Positions 8,021 through 16,580 of a DNA stretch of 64,000 nt are shown here, in pieces. The DNA is from CAIJXB01 sp964455905 (GTDB lineage Bacteria > Chlamydiota > Chlamydiia > Chlamydiales > Rhabdochlamydiaceae): positions 186,001 through 250,000 of the forward strand of contig CAYVYN010000004.1 in assembly GCA_964455905.1 (NCBI GenBank), in the 5' to 3' direction. The number at the start of each line of letters is the position of its first letter. Within the stretch, counting starts at the first letter, position 1. The position numbers and the translations under genes are program-made. A model generated the notes under the pieces. That model ran no database searches. It saw only the letters and a list, made by a program, of their open reading frames with translations, and was not told the DNA's origin.

Positions 8021-9406
8021 ATGGAAGTATTAAAAATCAGAGGGGGCATTCCCCTAGAAGGAAAAGTAAAAGCTGCAGGAGCAAAAAATGCCGTCACAAA
8101 AATCCTGGTAGCTTCTCTTATTTCTGATAAACGCTGCACCTTGTACAACGTACCCAATATAGCCGAAGTAGAAATCACAGTCGACCTTTGCAGAGAAATC
8201 GGCTCAGATGTCCATTGGGACCGTAAAGAAGGCGTTATTGAAATTGTAACAAAAGACCTTAAATCCTTATATATTCCTCAACGATTTTCAGGATCTAATA
8301 GAATTCCAATTCTTATGATTGGAGCTCTTTTAGGAAGAACAGATGAAGACATTATAGTTCCTACAGCAGGCGGTTGTAAAATAGGCCGTAGACCCGTAGA
8401 TTTTCACATTGAAGCCTTAGAAAAACTCGGCGCTGTAATAGAGTACAGAATGATGAAAAAAGAAGGCGCTTACTTTGCACGAGCTCATGAAGGATTAAAA
8501 GGGACTTTAATCCATCTAAATTATCCTTCTGTAGGGGCGACAGAAAACTCTATTTTAGCGGCTGTCAGAGCAAAAGGAACTACTGTAATTAAAAACGCAG
8601 CGATGGAGCCAGAAATATTAGACTTAATTTTATTTTTGCAAAAATTAGGAGCTCACATTTGCGTTGATGTAGATAGAACCATTCGCATCAAAGAAACAAC
8701 GAAATTTTATGATGTAGAACACACTGTCATCACTGATCGAATTGAAGCAGCTTCGTTTGGAATGGCTGCAATTAGCACAAAAGGGAAAATTTTCGTAGAA
8801 GGTGCTCAACACCAACATATGATTACTTTTTTAAATAAGCTAAGAGAAGTAAACGCTGGCTTTCAAGTAAAAAATGATGGAATCGAATTTTTTTACCAAG
8901 GGCCTCTCCAGGGAGGTGTTCATATTGAAACAGATGTTCATCCAGGATTTGCAACAGACTGGCAACAACCTTTTGTGGTGCTGCTTACCCAAGCTCAAGG
9001 GGTTTCAATTATTCATGAAACAGTCTATGAAAACCGCTTTGGTTATACTGAAACGTTGAATGAAATGGGAGCTGATATTTCTTTATTTACTCACTGCCTT
9101 GGAGGAAAAAGCTGCCGATTTACAAACCAAGGACATAGACATAGCCTTAGCGTGAAAGGCCCAACCCCTCTTACCGCAAAAGAAATAGCTATTCCGGACC
9201 TAAGAGCAGGTTTTGCCTATGTAATGGCAGGTTTGTTAAGCCAAGAGCAAACTACAATATCAGGACTTCACTATCTAGATCGTGGATATGAAAACCTTGA
9301 AGGAAAGTTGCTTTCTCTCGGAGCCGACATCAGCAGAGAAAAAACAACTTCCGATGAAAAAGTAGCGTTACATACGCTCGACCGTCTTAAGACCGAGCAA
9401 CTCTAA
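8021..9406 (+). CDS. murA: UDP-N-acetylglucosamine 1-carboxyvinyltransferase
   Basis: I choose the ATG at 8021 (461 residues), which has GGAG 7 nt upstream; the open frame from 7967 adds a non-homologous leader overlapping the previous gene. The N-terminus shows GAKNAVTKIL with the conserved Lys22-Asn23. The active-site loop reads AGGCKIGRRPVD with Cys119. The enzyme transfers enolpyruvate from PEP to UDP-GlcNAc, the first committed step of peptidoglycan synthesis. Cys119 is the fosfomycin target; from memory, C. trachomatis MurA has Asp here. The 3' end overlaps the convergent argS gene by 39 bp. Confidence 0.95.
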   Translation: MEVLKIRGGIPLEGKVKAAGAKNAVTKILVASLISDKRCTLYNVPNIAEVEITVDLCREIGSDVHWDRKEGVIEIVTKDLKSLYIPQRFSGSNRIPILMIGALLGRTDEDIIVPTAGGCKIGRRPVDFHIEALEKLGAVIEYRMMKKEGAYFARAHEGLKGTLIHLNYPSVGATENSILAAVRAKGTTVIKNAAMEPEILDLILFLQKLGAHICVDVDRTIRIKETTKFYDVEHTVITDRIEAASFGMAAISTKGKIFVEGAQHQHMITFLNKLREVNAGFQVKNDGIEFFYQGPLQGGVHIETDVHPGFATDWQQPFVVLLTQAQGVSIIHETVYENRFGYTETLNEMGADISLFTHCLGGKSCRFTNQGHRHSLSVKGPTPLTAKEIAIPDLRAGFAYVMAGLLSQEQTTISGLHYLDRGYENLEGKLLSLGADISREKTTSDEKVALHTLDRLKTEQL

Positions 9407-11119
9407 TCCCTTCTTAAGAACTAACCCGGCAGCTTCACAAAGAAGCAGCCGGCTTTTTTCTTCTAGGGATCCCTCTACTCGACAATCTCGATAAAAAACA
9501 TTAAATTTTTCAGCTAAAACATATAAATAATCCGCTAACCTATTAGGCAACAAATCTCTTGCCACTAGCTGTAAAATTTCTTCAAATTGGCAAAGATGTA
9601 CCCCTAAGGAAACTTCTGAATCGTGTGAAAGTGTAATTACAGATTCTTGTATTAATTTTCCTATATCGCAGTTTCCTTTGCGCTTTATACCTTGAATTCG
9701 CACAAATGCATAAAGCAAGAAAGCAGCAGTATTACCTTCAAATTTAAGCATTTTCTCGTAACTAAAGATGTAATCTTTAATTCTATTACCAGAAAGATCC
9801 GCATATTTCACAGCTCCAATACCAAGAGCTCTAGATACTTGTTTTTTTTCTTCTAAAGAAGCATCTGGTAGTCTTTCTTCTAGAATAACCATTGATCTAT
9901 CAACCGCTTCTTGCAATAAATCGATCAGTTTTTCCGTCTCGCCGCTACGCGTTTTAAATTTTTTGCCATCTGGACCTAACACAACACCAAAAGTCACATG
10001 ATCTAACCTAGTCTTTTGGGGATCATAGTAGCCTGCTTTTTGCGCTGTTTCAAACACCATTTGAAAATGCAAAGCCTGACCAGCGTCAGTTAAAATAATA
10101 ATACGGCTCGCTTTTTCTACATCTATTCGATGTCTTAAAGCTGCCATATCTGTTGTTTCATAGTTAAATCCACCATCTGATTTTTGAATAATCATCGGCA
10201 GAGGCTCTCCATCTCGACCTTTTATTCCAGGAAGGAAAACACACTTGGCTCCTTCTGAAATGGTAATAAGACCCTTTTTCTCTAAATCCGCAACAACGTC
10301 AGCTAAAAATGGATTGTAAAACGATTCGCCACGTTCTTCTATTTTTACATCCAATAGGTCATAAATCTCCTGAAAAGCGATACGAGAAATCTGACAAATC
10401 ATTCTCCAAGCAGCCAAACTTTCTACATCACCACCTTGTAATTTTACGACTTCAAGCTGAGATTGCTTTTTAAATTGAGGATCTTCGTCGAATTTTCTTT
10501 TAGACTCTTTATACCACTGCATTAAATGCTGTAGATCAGTTGATTCAGTGCCCAACAAAACGCCAGAATGATAATTCTTTAAAAAAGAAATCAACATACC
10601 AAACTGCGTACCCCAATCCCCTATATGATTTAGACGCAGGACATCCATTCCCAAAAAAGCAAAAATGCGAGCCAAACAATCGCCAATGATTGTAGATCGT
10701 AAGTGGCCAACATGAAGCTCTTTAGCTACGTTAGGAGAAGAGAACTCAACAATAATTTTTTCTGGAGCTTCTGGTCTTGAAACCCCTAAAAAAGGATCCG
10801 TTAAAAGAAAATTAACTCTTTGAGAAATAAAGCTTGTCGAACACGTTAAATTGATAAAACCAGGACCCGCAACCTCAACTTTAGAAAAAAACAGAGAAAA
10901 GTCTGCGTCTTTTTGCAGGTTTTCAACTACAAAAGCAGCCACTTCTTTAGGATTTTTTTTAAGTTCCTTAGCGATCTTTAAACAAGAGTTACACTGATAA
11001 TGCCCAAACTGCTCTTGAGTACTTTGCACAAGCTCCACCGTTCCGACAGGAAATGCCGGAAAAAAGAGCAAAATAGCCCTCTCTAGTTTTTCAGATAGTA
11101 AAAATTGAATTGTGGCCAT
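9368..11119 (-). CDS. argS: Arginyl-tRNA synthetase
   Basis: The protein has 583 residues, normal for class I ArgRS. It shows the N-terminal additional domain, the HIGH-type motif inside VAKELHVGHLRSTIIGD (about residues 130-146), GDWGTQFGML, a KMSK region degenerate as KFKTRSGE (usual for ArgRS), and a helical anticodon-binding C-terminus with FNVFYRDCRV. AGGAG precedes the ATG by about 5 nt. It lies 11 bp behind the leucine dehydrogenase gene, probably in the same operon. Its last 39 bp overlap the end of murA on the other strand, so the two C-termini are encoded by the same DNA. Confidence 0.96.
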   Translation of the reverse strand: MATIQFLLSEKLERAILLFFPAFPVGTVELVQSTQEQFGHYQCNSCLKIAKELKKNPKEVAAFVVENLQKDADFSLFFSKVEVAGPGFINLTCSTSFISQRVNFLLTDPFLGVSRPEAPEKIIVEFSSPNVAKELHVGHLRSTIIGDCLARIFAFLGMDVLRLNHIGDWGTQFGMLISFLKNYHSGVLLGTESTDLQHLMQWYKESKRKFDEDPQFKKQSQLEVVKLQGGDVESLAAWRMICQISRIAFQEIYDLLDVKIEERGESFYNPFLADVVADLEKKGLITISEGAKCVFLPGIKGRDGEPLPMIIQKSDGGFNYETTDMAALRHRIDVEKASRIIILTDAGQALHFQMVFETAQKAGYYDPQKTRLDHVTFGVVLGPDGKKFKTRSGETEKLIDLLQEAVDRSMVILEERLPDASLEEKKQVSRALGIGAVKYADLSGNRIKDYIFSYEKMLKFEGNTAAFLLYAFVRIQGIKRKGNCDIGKLIQESVITLSHDSEVSLGVHLCQFEEILQLVARDLLPNRLADYLYVLAEKFNVFYRDCRVEGSLEEKSRLLLCEAAGLVLKKGLELLGLKTVERM

Positions 11120-11130
11120 AAGCTCCTACA

Positions 11131-12237
11131 TTACAAAGCGTGATGAAAACAAGGAGCTTCAACCCTAGCTCCAATTTTATTCTCTATTCTATGATCTGCC
11201 ATTTTTTTAGCCGCTAGATGGGTTGAACACTTTTTTTCCTCCGCTAAAGCAAAAATCATAGTAAGAGTATCATAAATTTCATTAACCTTATCGCGAACTC
11301 TTGCAGCATTATAACCATCTGGCATGATCTCATCTGTTACATTCATAAGACCTCCAGCGTTAATCACAAAATCTGGAGCATACAAAATCCCTCTTTCAAC
11401 AAGAGCTTGTCCATCAGACTCTAAAAGAAGCTGATTATTAGCTGCTCCCGCAACAATTTTACATTTTAGGCCAGGAATTATATCGGCATTTATAACGCCA
11501 CCAAGAGCGCACGGGGCAAATACATCACATGCCGCTGTAAAAATCTCTTGAGAAGGCACATAAGTTCCGCCGTACTTTCTAGCAAGATCTTGCGCTTTTT
11601 CTATGGAGACATCTGTCACAATCAAATTAGCCCCATTCCAAAAAAGCATCTCTGCTAGAAAAGCTCCGACGCTACCAACGCCTTGAATAGCAACAGTCTT
11701 TCCCTGAACAGAATCAGAACCATACACATGCTTTAAAGCGGATTGAATCCCTCTATAAACACCCCAAGCAGTAAATCCGGATGGGTTTCCACTACTTTTT
11801 TTATGAGGCAGTCCTGTCACATACTTAGTCGCTTTACTTATGGTTAAAATATCAGCAGGAGAACTGCCTACGTCTTCAGCTCCAATATATATGCCACCGA
11901 GAAGCTCAATAGCTCTTCCAAAACTCAATAAAAGCGCTTCAGTTTTCTCGTGAGGAGCTGCAATAATGACACTTTTTCCTCCTCCCAAAAAACAATCTGA
12001 AAGAGCAGCTTTGGAGCTCATTGCTTCCGCTAATCTTTTTACATCTGTTAAAGCTGCATCCCAGTTTGCATACGGATAAATCCGAATTCCTCCAAGGGCA
12101 GGTCCTAAAGCCAAACTATGGATACAAATAATAGCTTGTAACCCTACTGCAGGATCTTCTACCTTAACCACCTTCTCATATCCAACAACAGCAAGTTCTT
12201 CTATTTTAAGTGAGCCTTCCTGAATCAAAAACGCCAT
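11131..12237 (-). CDS. ldh: Leucine (Glu/Leu/Phe/Val) dehydrogenase
   Basis: The protein has 368 residues. The N-terminal catalytic domain contains GPALGGIRIYPY, the lysine region SSKAALSDCFLGGGKSVI, and EDVGSSPADI. A Rossmann NAD domain follows, with GKTVAIQGVGSVGAFLAE (about residues 180-200), then CALGGVIN and AGAANNQL. The family oxidatively deaminates branched-chain amino acids, reversibly, with NAD. C. trachomatis has a comparable leucine dehydrogenase. AGGAAGGA stands before the ATG. It is the first gene of an ldh-argS unit and diverges from the gene at 12451. Specificity for Leu rather than Val or Phe is inferred from overall similarity. Confidence 0.88.
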   Translation of the reverse strand: MAFLIQEGSLKIEELAVVGYEKVVKVEDPAVGLQAIICIHSLALGPALGGIRIYPYANWDAALTDVKRLAEAMSSKAALSDCFLGGGKSVIIAAPHEKTEALLLSFGRAIELLGGIYIGAEDVGSSPADILTISKATKYVTGLPHKKSSGNPSGFTAWGVYRGIQSALKHVYGSDSVQGKTVAIQGVGSVGAFLAEMLFWNGANLIVTDVSIEKAQDLARKYGGTYVPSQEIFTAACDVFAPCALGGVINADIIPGLKCKIVAGAANNQLLLESDGQALVERGILYAPDFVINAGGLMNVTDEIMPDGYNAARVRDKVNEIYDTLTMIFALAEEKKCSTHLAAKKMADHRIENKIGARVEAPCFHHAL

Positions 12238-12324
12238 ACTTATCCTTCCTTGTCAACGATTAGAAATTAATTTTACCCATGCTAACATACTGTTTAGTTC
12301 TTATCCTTACTTTTTTGATCTCCC

Positions 12325-12353
12325 TTGAAAAATAATCATCGATGCGCTACACT
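12325..12353 (+). promoter_or_regulatory. Sigma-70-type promoter for the 12451 gene cluster
   Basis: TTGAAA and TACACT are separated by 17 nt, with predicted transcription start near 12360 and a leader of about 90 nt. It would serve the overlapping genes 12451, tsaE, engB and dnaQ. The rest of the 213-bp gap between the divergent genes shows no further clear signal. Confidence 0.5.
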
Positions 12354-12450
12354 TTTTTTCTTGATATCCTTTGCGGAAATGGTTTCCCTTCGACTCCATA
12401 CCTGAAAACCAAACAAAAAAATTAATATTACAACCAGAATTGAGGTAAAA

Positions 12451-13185
12451 ATGGCAGCACTCGTCATCACAGATGCCCTTAAAGATGAGTTAGAAAAGTT
12501 TTTAGAAAAAAACAAAAGAGCCGATCTCATTACCACGTACCTTTTCTTTTTAGAAAAAAAATTCAACATAAAGCCGGTCCTTTACATTCGAGACAAGACA
12601 ATATATCAAGGTGAAGAAGAGCTTCTACACAAGCTAGAAAGCCAAGGAAAACTCTGGAGAGAAACTGAAATCAAAATTCAAGTCGGGCCTCAATCTGTTA
12701 ACGAAGCAACAAAAAAAGTTTATATATGCCCGTTCACTGGAAAAGTTTTCGGCGATAACACACACCCTAATCCTCAAGATGCGATTTACGACTGGGTTTC
12801 AAAATGCCCAGAAAATACCGAGCGCGTCGGAGGACTAAAGGTAAAAAGATTTTTCACATCTGAAGACCCTGAAATCATCAAAACTTACATCACAAAAAGA
12901 AAAGACCCTATTTCTAAAATAGTATTTTCCTCCGTAGCTACAGGCAAACTTTTCAACAGCAAACACGCAATTATCGAAGACTTAACACACAATCTTTTAA
13001 AACCTATTCCCCTAGTTGAAGTCCCGAATCAAAACAAATTTCAAATCGACGAATCACTCCTTAACTTCATCCAAACACACCTAGACGACAAATTAATTTC
13101 TTCTTTTGTGGAAGCTCTTTCGAAAATAGACGAATTTTCTAATTACCTAGACCAATGGCTCGATGAAGATAAAGAAGAAGATTAA
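12451..13185 (+). CDS. Conserved chlamydial-type hypothetical protein upstream of tsaE
   Basis: The protein has 244 residues, is soluble, and has no signal peptide. It contains VYICPFTGKVFGDN with an isolated Cys, and a second Cys in VSKCPEN, then a Lys-rich middle and an acidic C-terminus (DEDKEED). It resembles a chlamydial family of unknown function that I believe is Pfam DUF2709, found next to tsaE and dnaQ in C. trachomatis; I cannot verify the family number. GAGG precedes the ATG by about 6 nt. The stop overlaps the tsaE start in TAATG. I do not assign a function. Confidence 0.75.
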   Translation: MAALVITDALKDELEKFLEKNKRADLITTYLFFLEKKFNIKPVLYIRDKTIYQGEEELLHKLESQGKLWRETEIKIQVGPQSVNEATKKVYICPFTGKVFGDNTHPNPQDAIYDWVSKCPENTERVGGLKVKRFFTSEDPEIIKTYITKRKDPISKIVFSSVATGKLFNSKHAIIEDLTHNLLKPIPLVEVPNQNKFQIDESLLNFIQTHLDDKLISSFVEALSKIDEFSNYLDQWLDEDKEED

Positions 13186-13655
13186 TGACCACCCAAAAAA
13201 CAGAGAATACACACACAGAAAACTCTGTTTTCGTGACAAAATCAGCTGAAGAGACCCTTGAGGTCGGCAAAGCGATCGCAAACCTCCTAAAAGACGGAGA
13301 TACCATCTTTCTTTTAGGAGATCTAGGCTCAGGAAAAACGACCCTAATGAAAGGTTTAATTGAAGAGTTAACAGGCACAACGCAAGCAGAAATCATCAGC
13401 CCAACTTTCACGTATTTACACACCTATACTGGAGAAAAAACCATCCACCATTTCGATCTATACAGACTATCTTCTCCAAAAGATTTTATAAACGCGGGCT
13501 TTCTTGATTTTTTATCAACTGATGAAATTTGCTGCATCGAGTGGCCAGACAGAGTCCCCTCTGAAGTAAAAGAAACTTTACGCATTGAAATAGATTACCT
13601 AAGCGAACAAACTAGAAAAATCACCCTATACCAAAGACACGCAAATGCAACCTGA
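13185..13655 (+). CDS. tsaE: tRNA threonylcarbamoyladenosine biosynthesis ATPase TsaE
   Basis: The protein has 156 residues, the usual size. The P-loop GDLGSGKT lies at 45-52, followed by SPTFTYLHTY, HHFDLYRL and the Walker B-like CCIEWPDR, all typical of TsaE/YjeE. With TsaB and TsaD it makes t6A37 in ANN-decoding tRNAs. The start overlaps the previous stop by one base (TAATG) and the end overlaps engB by 11 bp, so the cluster is probably translationally coupled. Confidence 0.93.
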   Translation: MTTQKTENTHTENSVFVTKSAEETLEVGKAIANLLKDGDTIFLLGDLGSGKTTLMKGLIEELTGTTQAEIISPTFTYLHTYTGEKTIHHFDLYRLSSPKDFINAGFLDFLSTDEICCIEWPDRVPSEVKETLRIEIDYLSEQTRKITLYQRHANAT

Positions 13656-14292
13656 TTTTTCCAAAGCAACCTTCATCAAATCATGCTTAGAAGAAAAAGA
13701 CTTCCCATCTCTTTACCTCCAAAGAAATGTATTTTTTCCTGAAATCGCCTTTATCGGGAGATCAAACTCCGGAAAGTCTTCTTTAATCAATCACCTTACC
13801 CAAAAAAAAGATCTCGTCTACACCTCTTCAACTCCTGGCAAAACTCAACTCATTAATTTTTTCAACATTGACGACCAACTCATCCTTGTTGACCTTCCTG
13901 GATACGGATTTGCAAAAGTGGACCACAAACTAAAAAAAACCTGGGGAAAAACACTAGGGAACTACTTAGAAAACAGACCTCAGCTAGAAATTCTCATCCT
14001 GCTCTTGGACATTCGAAGAACATTATCGGAAGACGATAAACAAATGATTCGCTGGGCCGAGCAACAGAATAAAAAGTTACTTTTTATTTTTTCTAAGGAA
14101 GATAAACTAAATAACACACAAAAACCCCTAGCCGTAAAAAAACTACTTACAGAACTTCAAACTTTCTGCGCAGACGACACTTTTAAATACGTATCGTATT
14201 CGATCAAAGAAAACCCCTGCAGACTAGTCTTAAAAAATATAATTCTTTCTTCTTTATACCCCGAATCCAAAGGAACTCATGGGACTTCTTAA
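13645..14292 (+). CDS. engB: Ribosome biogenesis GTPase EngB/YsxC
   Basis: The protein has 215 residues. It has G1 GRSNSGKS (38-45), G2 SSTPGKTQLINFF, G3 DLPGYGFAKV, and a G4-like SKEDKL where TKxDK is usual. It belongs to the TrmE-Era-EngA-EngB-Septin-like circularly unpermuted GTPases and helps assemble the large ribosomal subunit. It overlaps tsaE upstream by 11 bp and dnaQ downstream by 14 bp. Confidence 0.93.
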   Translation: MQPDFSKATFIKSCLEEKDFPSLYLQRNVFFPEIAFIGRSNSGKSSLINHLTQKKDLVYTSSTPGKTQLINFFNIDDQLILVDLPGYGFAKVDHKLKKTWGKTLGNYLENRPQLEILILLLDIRRTLSEDDKQMIRWAEQQNKKLLFIFSKEDKLNNTQKPLAVKKLLTELQTFCADDTFKYVSYSIKENPCRLVLKNIILSSLYPESKGTHGTS

Positions 14293-15031
14293 AAATGACA
14301 TTTTTATTTGCATCGATTGCGAGACAACAGGACTAGAACCAGCAACAGACCGTATTATAGAAGTAGCCGCTGTCATCTTTAGAGAAGAAGAAATTCTCGA
14401 AAAGTTTGAAACTTTAATAGATCCCCAAACAATAATCTCTCCGGAATCAACCTCTATTCACCACATCACAAACGACATGGTGGCAGGCAAACCTCTTATC
14501 GAAGAAGTTCTCCCCTCCCTTTTAAAAATGATAGCAAGACATATGATTGTTGGACACGGAATCCCCTTTGATATAGCTTTTTTAGACAATAGCGCCAAAC
14601 GCGCCTCAATCCACTCCACTTTATCCACACACCCATACCTAGACACTCTTCGCTTAGCTAGACTATACGGACAAAGCCCCATAAACTCTTTAGAAAAACT
14701 AAGGGAGCATTTTAACATCCCATCTGAAGGCGCCCATAGAGCCATGAGCGATGTCCTTGTCAATATCGACGTATTTCGATTCCTTACCCAAAACTACAAA
14801 ACAACAGAACAACTGATTGACAAATTAAAAAAACCAATACTCTTAAAAACAATGCCTCTAGGTAAGCACAAAGGAAGACCTTTTGGAGAAATTCCGCAAG
14901 AATACCTTCAATGGGCATCTAATAAAGATTTCGACCAAGATCTTTTATTTTCGGTGCGCTCGGAGCTGAAAAAAAGAAAAAGCGGACCTTCTTTGTTTTC
15001 ACAGTGTGGGAATCCATTCTCTTCTTTATAA
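14279..15031 (+). CDS. dnaQ: DEDDh 3'-5' exonuclease, DNA polymerase III epsilon-like (DnaQ family)
   Basis: The protein has 250 residues. The ExoI motif is CIDCETTGLE (Asp13, Glu15), ExoII is GHGIPFDIAFLD, and ExoIII is EGAHRAMSDV with the His-Asp pair, so all DEDDh residues are present. A C-terminal part (about 195-245) begins MPLGKHKGRPFGEIP, a small module often found behind such exonucleases. AAGGAA precedes the ATG. It may proofread for the replicase or act as a stand-alone nuclease; the extra C-terminal module suggests it is not a plain epsilon subunit. Confidence 0.85.
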   Translation: MGLLKNDIFICIDCETTGLEPATDRIIEVAAVIFREEEILEKFETLIDPQTIISPESTSIHHITNDMVAGKPLIEEVLPSLLKMIARHMIVGHGIPFDIAFLDNSAKRASIHSTLSTHPYLDTLRLARLYGQSPINSLEKLREHFNIPSEGAHRAMSDVLVNIDVFRFLTQNYKTTEQLIDKLKKPILLKTMPLGKHKGRPFGEIPQEYLQWASNKDFDQDLLFSVRSELKKRKSGPSLFSQCGNPFSSL

Positions 15032-15035
15032 TTTT

Positions 15036-15065
15036 TTGTTTTTCGTTTAATTTTTTTTGTTATAT
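15036..15065 (+). promoter_or_regulatory. Possible promoter for pgk
   Basis: TTGTTT and TTATAT are separated by 18 nt in the T-rich gap after dnaQ. The match is modest and the low-complexity background makes chance likely. Confidence 0.3.
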
Positions 15066-15098
15066 AGAAAAAGAAAAATACTAAGGAAGAAACTTTTA

Positions 15099-16295
15099 AT
15101 GGATCGTACTCCCCTCGAAAGCCTAGACTGTAAAAATAAAAAAGTCCTTCTTAGGGTCGACTTCAATGTCCCCTTTGACGAAAACAAATCCATCACGGAT
15201 GCCACACGAATAGAAGAATCCATTCCATCGATTAAATTCATCCTAAAGCAAGGCGGCAGCGTCATCCTTCTTAGCCATAGAGGAAGACCTGACGGAAAAC
15301 CAAACCCTAAATATTCCTTAAAAGAATGCGGAAAAAAACTATCAGAACTCCTCAAACTTCCCGTGTTATTTGCAGAAGACTGCATAGGACCTGAAACAAA
15401 AAGAAAAATAGTCGCGCTAAAACCTGGTCAGGTTTTATTGCTTGAAAATTTGAGATTTTATGCAGCAGAAGAAAAACCCGATCTAGATCCAACCTTCATC
15501 AGCACTTTAGCTTCTTACGGAGACCTTTACGTCAACGATGCTTTTGGAGCCGCTCATAGAGCACACGCATCTATTGTACCACTAGCTAAAGCCTTTTCAG
15601 GTAAAGCTGCTTCAGGAATGCTTTTAGAAAAGGAAATTAAAGCTCTAAGCCCACTCTGCAACTGTCCCCAAAAGCCTTTTCATGTAATTATAGGAGGAGC
15701 AAAAATTTCTTCTAAACTAGGAGTTTTACTGAAGCTAATCGAAAAAGCTGACGCTCTTTTTATTGGAGGAGCTATGGCTTTTACTTTTTTCAAAGCAAAA
15801 GGGATTGCTATCGGAGAATCCCTATACGAACCAAAACTCCTTGACGCAGCGATTGACATTATGCAACGCTGCATGCAAAAAAACATCCCGCTATTTCTTC
15901 CTACCGACGTTGTGATCAGTTCTGAATTTTCTCCAAATTCTTTATCTAAAGTAGTAGACATTGAATCAGGCATAGAAAAAGGCTGGCAAGGACTGGATAT
16001 CGGACCCAAAACTATTTTTTTATGGGAAAAAGAACTACAAAAAGCACACTCCATTTTCTGGAATGGCCCTATGGGCGTTTTTGAATTCCCCTCTTTTGCG
16101 GAAGGCACCTTTCAGCTAGCGAAATTCCTCTCTTCGCTAAAATGCACTCGAATTATCGGAGGAGGAGACTCCGTCGCCGCTATAGACAAATTAAAGCTAG
16201 CCAAACAATTTTCGCATATCTCTACTGGAGGCGGCGCGTCTTTAGAGTTTTTAGAGCAAGGCTCCCTCCCCGGCATAGACGCTCTTTCGAAATAA
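15099..16295 (+). CDS. pgk: Phosphoglycerate kinase
   Basis: The ATG at 15099 (398 residues) has AAGGAAG about 10 nt upstream; the upstream in-frame start at 15057 would add a Lys/Arg-rich leader and is rejected. Signature sequences are LLRVDFNVPFD, LLSHRGRPDG (substrate-binding His-Arg), LLENLRFY, and the nucleotide-binding C-terminal GGGDSVAAID and STGGGASLEFL. It makes ATP from 1,3-bisphosphoglycerate in the cytoplasm. It is the last gene of the plus-strand cluster before the npt promoter. Confidence 0.96.
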   Translation: MDRTPLESLDCKNKKVLLRVDFNVPFDENKSITDATRIEESIPSIKFILKQGGSVILLSHRGRPDGKPNPKYSLKECGKKLSELLKLPVLFAEDCIGPETKRKIVALKPGQVLLLENLRFYAAEEKPDLDPTFISTLASYGDLYVNDAFGAAHRAHASIVPLAKAFSGKAASGMLLEKEIKALSPLCNCPQKPFHVIIGGAKISSKLGVLLKLIEKADALFIGGAMAFTFFKAKGIAIGESLYEPKLLDAAIDIMQRCMQKNIPLFLPTDVVISSEFSPNSLSKVVDIESGIEKGWQGLDIGPKTIFLWEKELQKAHSIFWNGPMGVFEFPSFAEGTFQLAKFLSSLKCTRIIGGGDSVAAIDKLKLAKQFSHISTGGGASLEFLEQGSLPGIDALSK

Positions 16296-16505
16296 ATCTC
16301 AACTTCGACACTTCATTTTTTAAGACCCCTCTCTCCATCCCTGGAAAAGACAAACAAACCATTAACTATAAAAGGGTTATGGAATTCCCTGCCCCCTCAA
16401 GAAGAAGCTATCAAAACAAAGAAAACTACCCCAAAGAAGAACACTTCTATAGATAATTTAAAGCGCTCGACTTTTTAAAAAAAAGAATAATTCATTATTA
16501 TATTG
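16296..16505. other. Intergenic region between pgk and the npt promoter
   Basis: No convincing gene is present. A 25-codon frame (ATG 16379 to TAA 16456) follows an AAAGGG only about 3 nt upstream and has no recognisable product. Near 16485-16500 lies AT-rich DNA with a short AATAAT/ATTATT inverted repeat. No T-tailed hairpin for pgk is apparent. Confidence 0.4.
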
Positions 16506-16533
16506 TTGTAAAATAAACAAAACCAAGTATAAT
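16506..16533 (+). promoter_or_regulatory. Promoter for the npt transcription unit
   Basis: TTGTAA and a perfect TATAAT are separated by 16 nt; an overlapping TTGTTG gives 19 nt. The predicted start is near 16540, about 40 nt before the preferred ATG at 16581. Confidence 0.6.
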
Positions 16534-16580
16534 AGATGCAAAGTTGAGCACCTTAACACCTATTTATGAAGGCCGTTCAT

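Noticed and set aside
12336..12569. Minus-strand frame of 77 codons opposite the 12451 gene.
   Set aside because: It lies over the promoter and start of a well-supported plus-strand gene and has no ribosome binding site or recognisable product.
16379..16456. 25-codon small gene after pgk.
   Set aside because: The ribosome binding site is too close, and the peptide is not recognisable.
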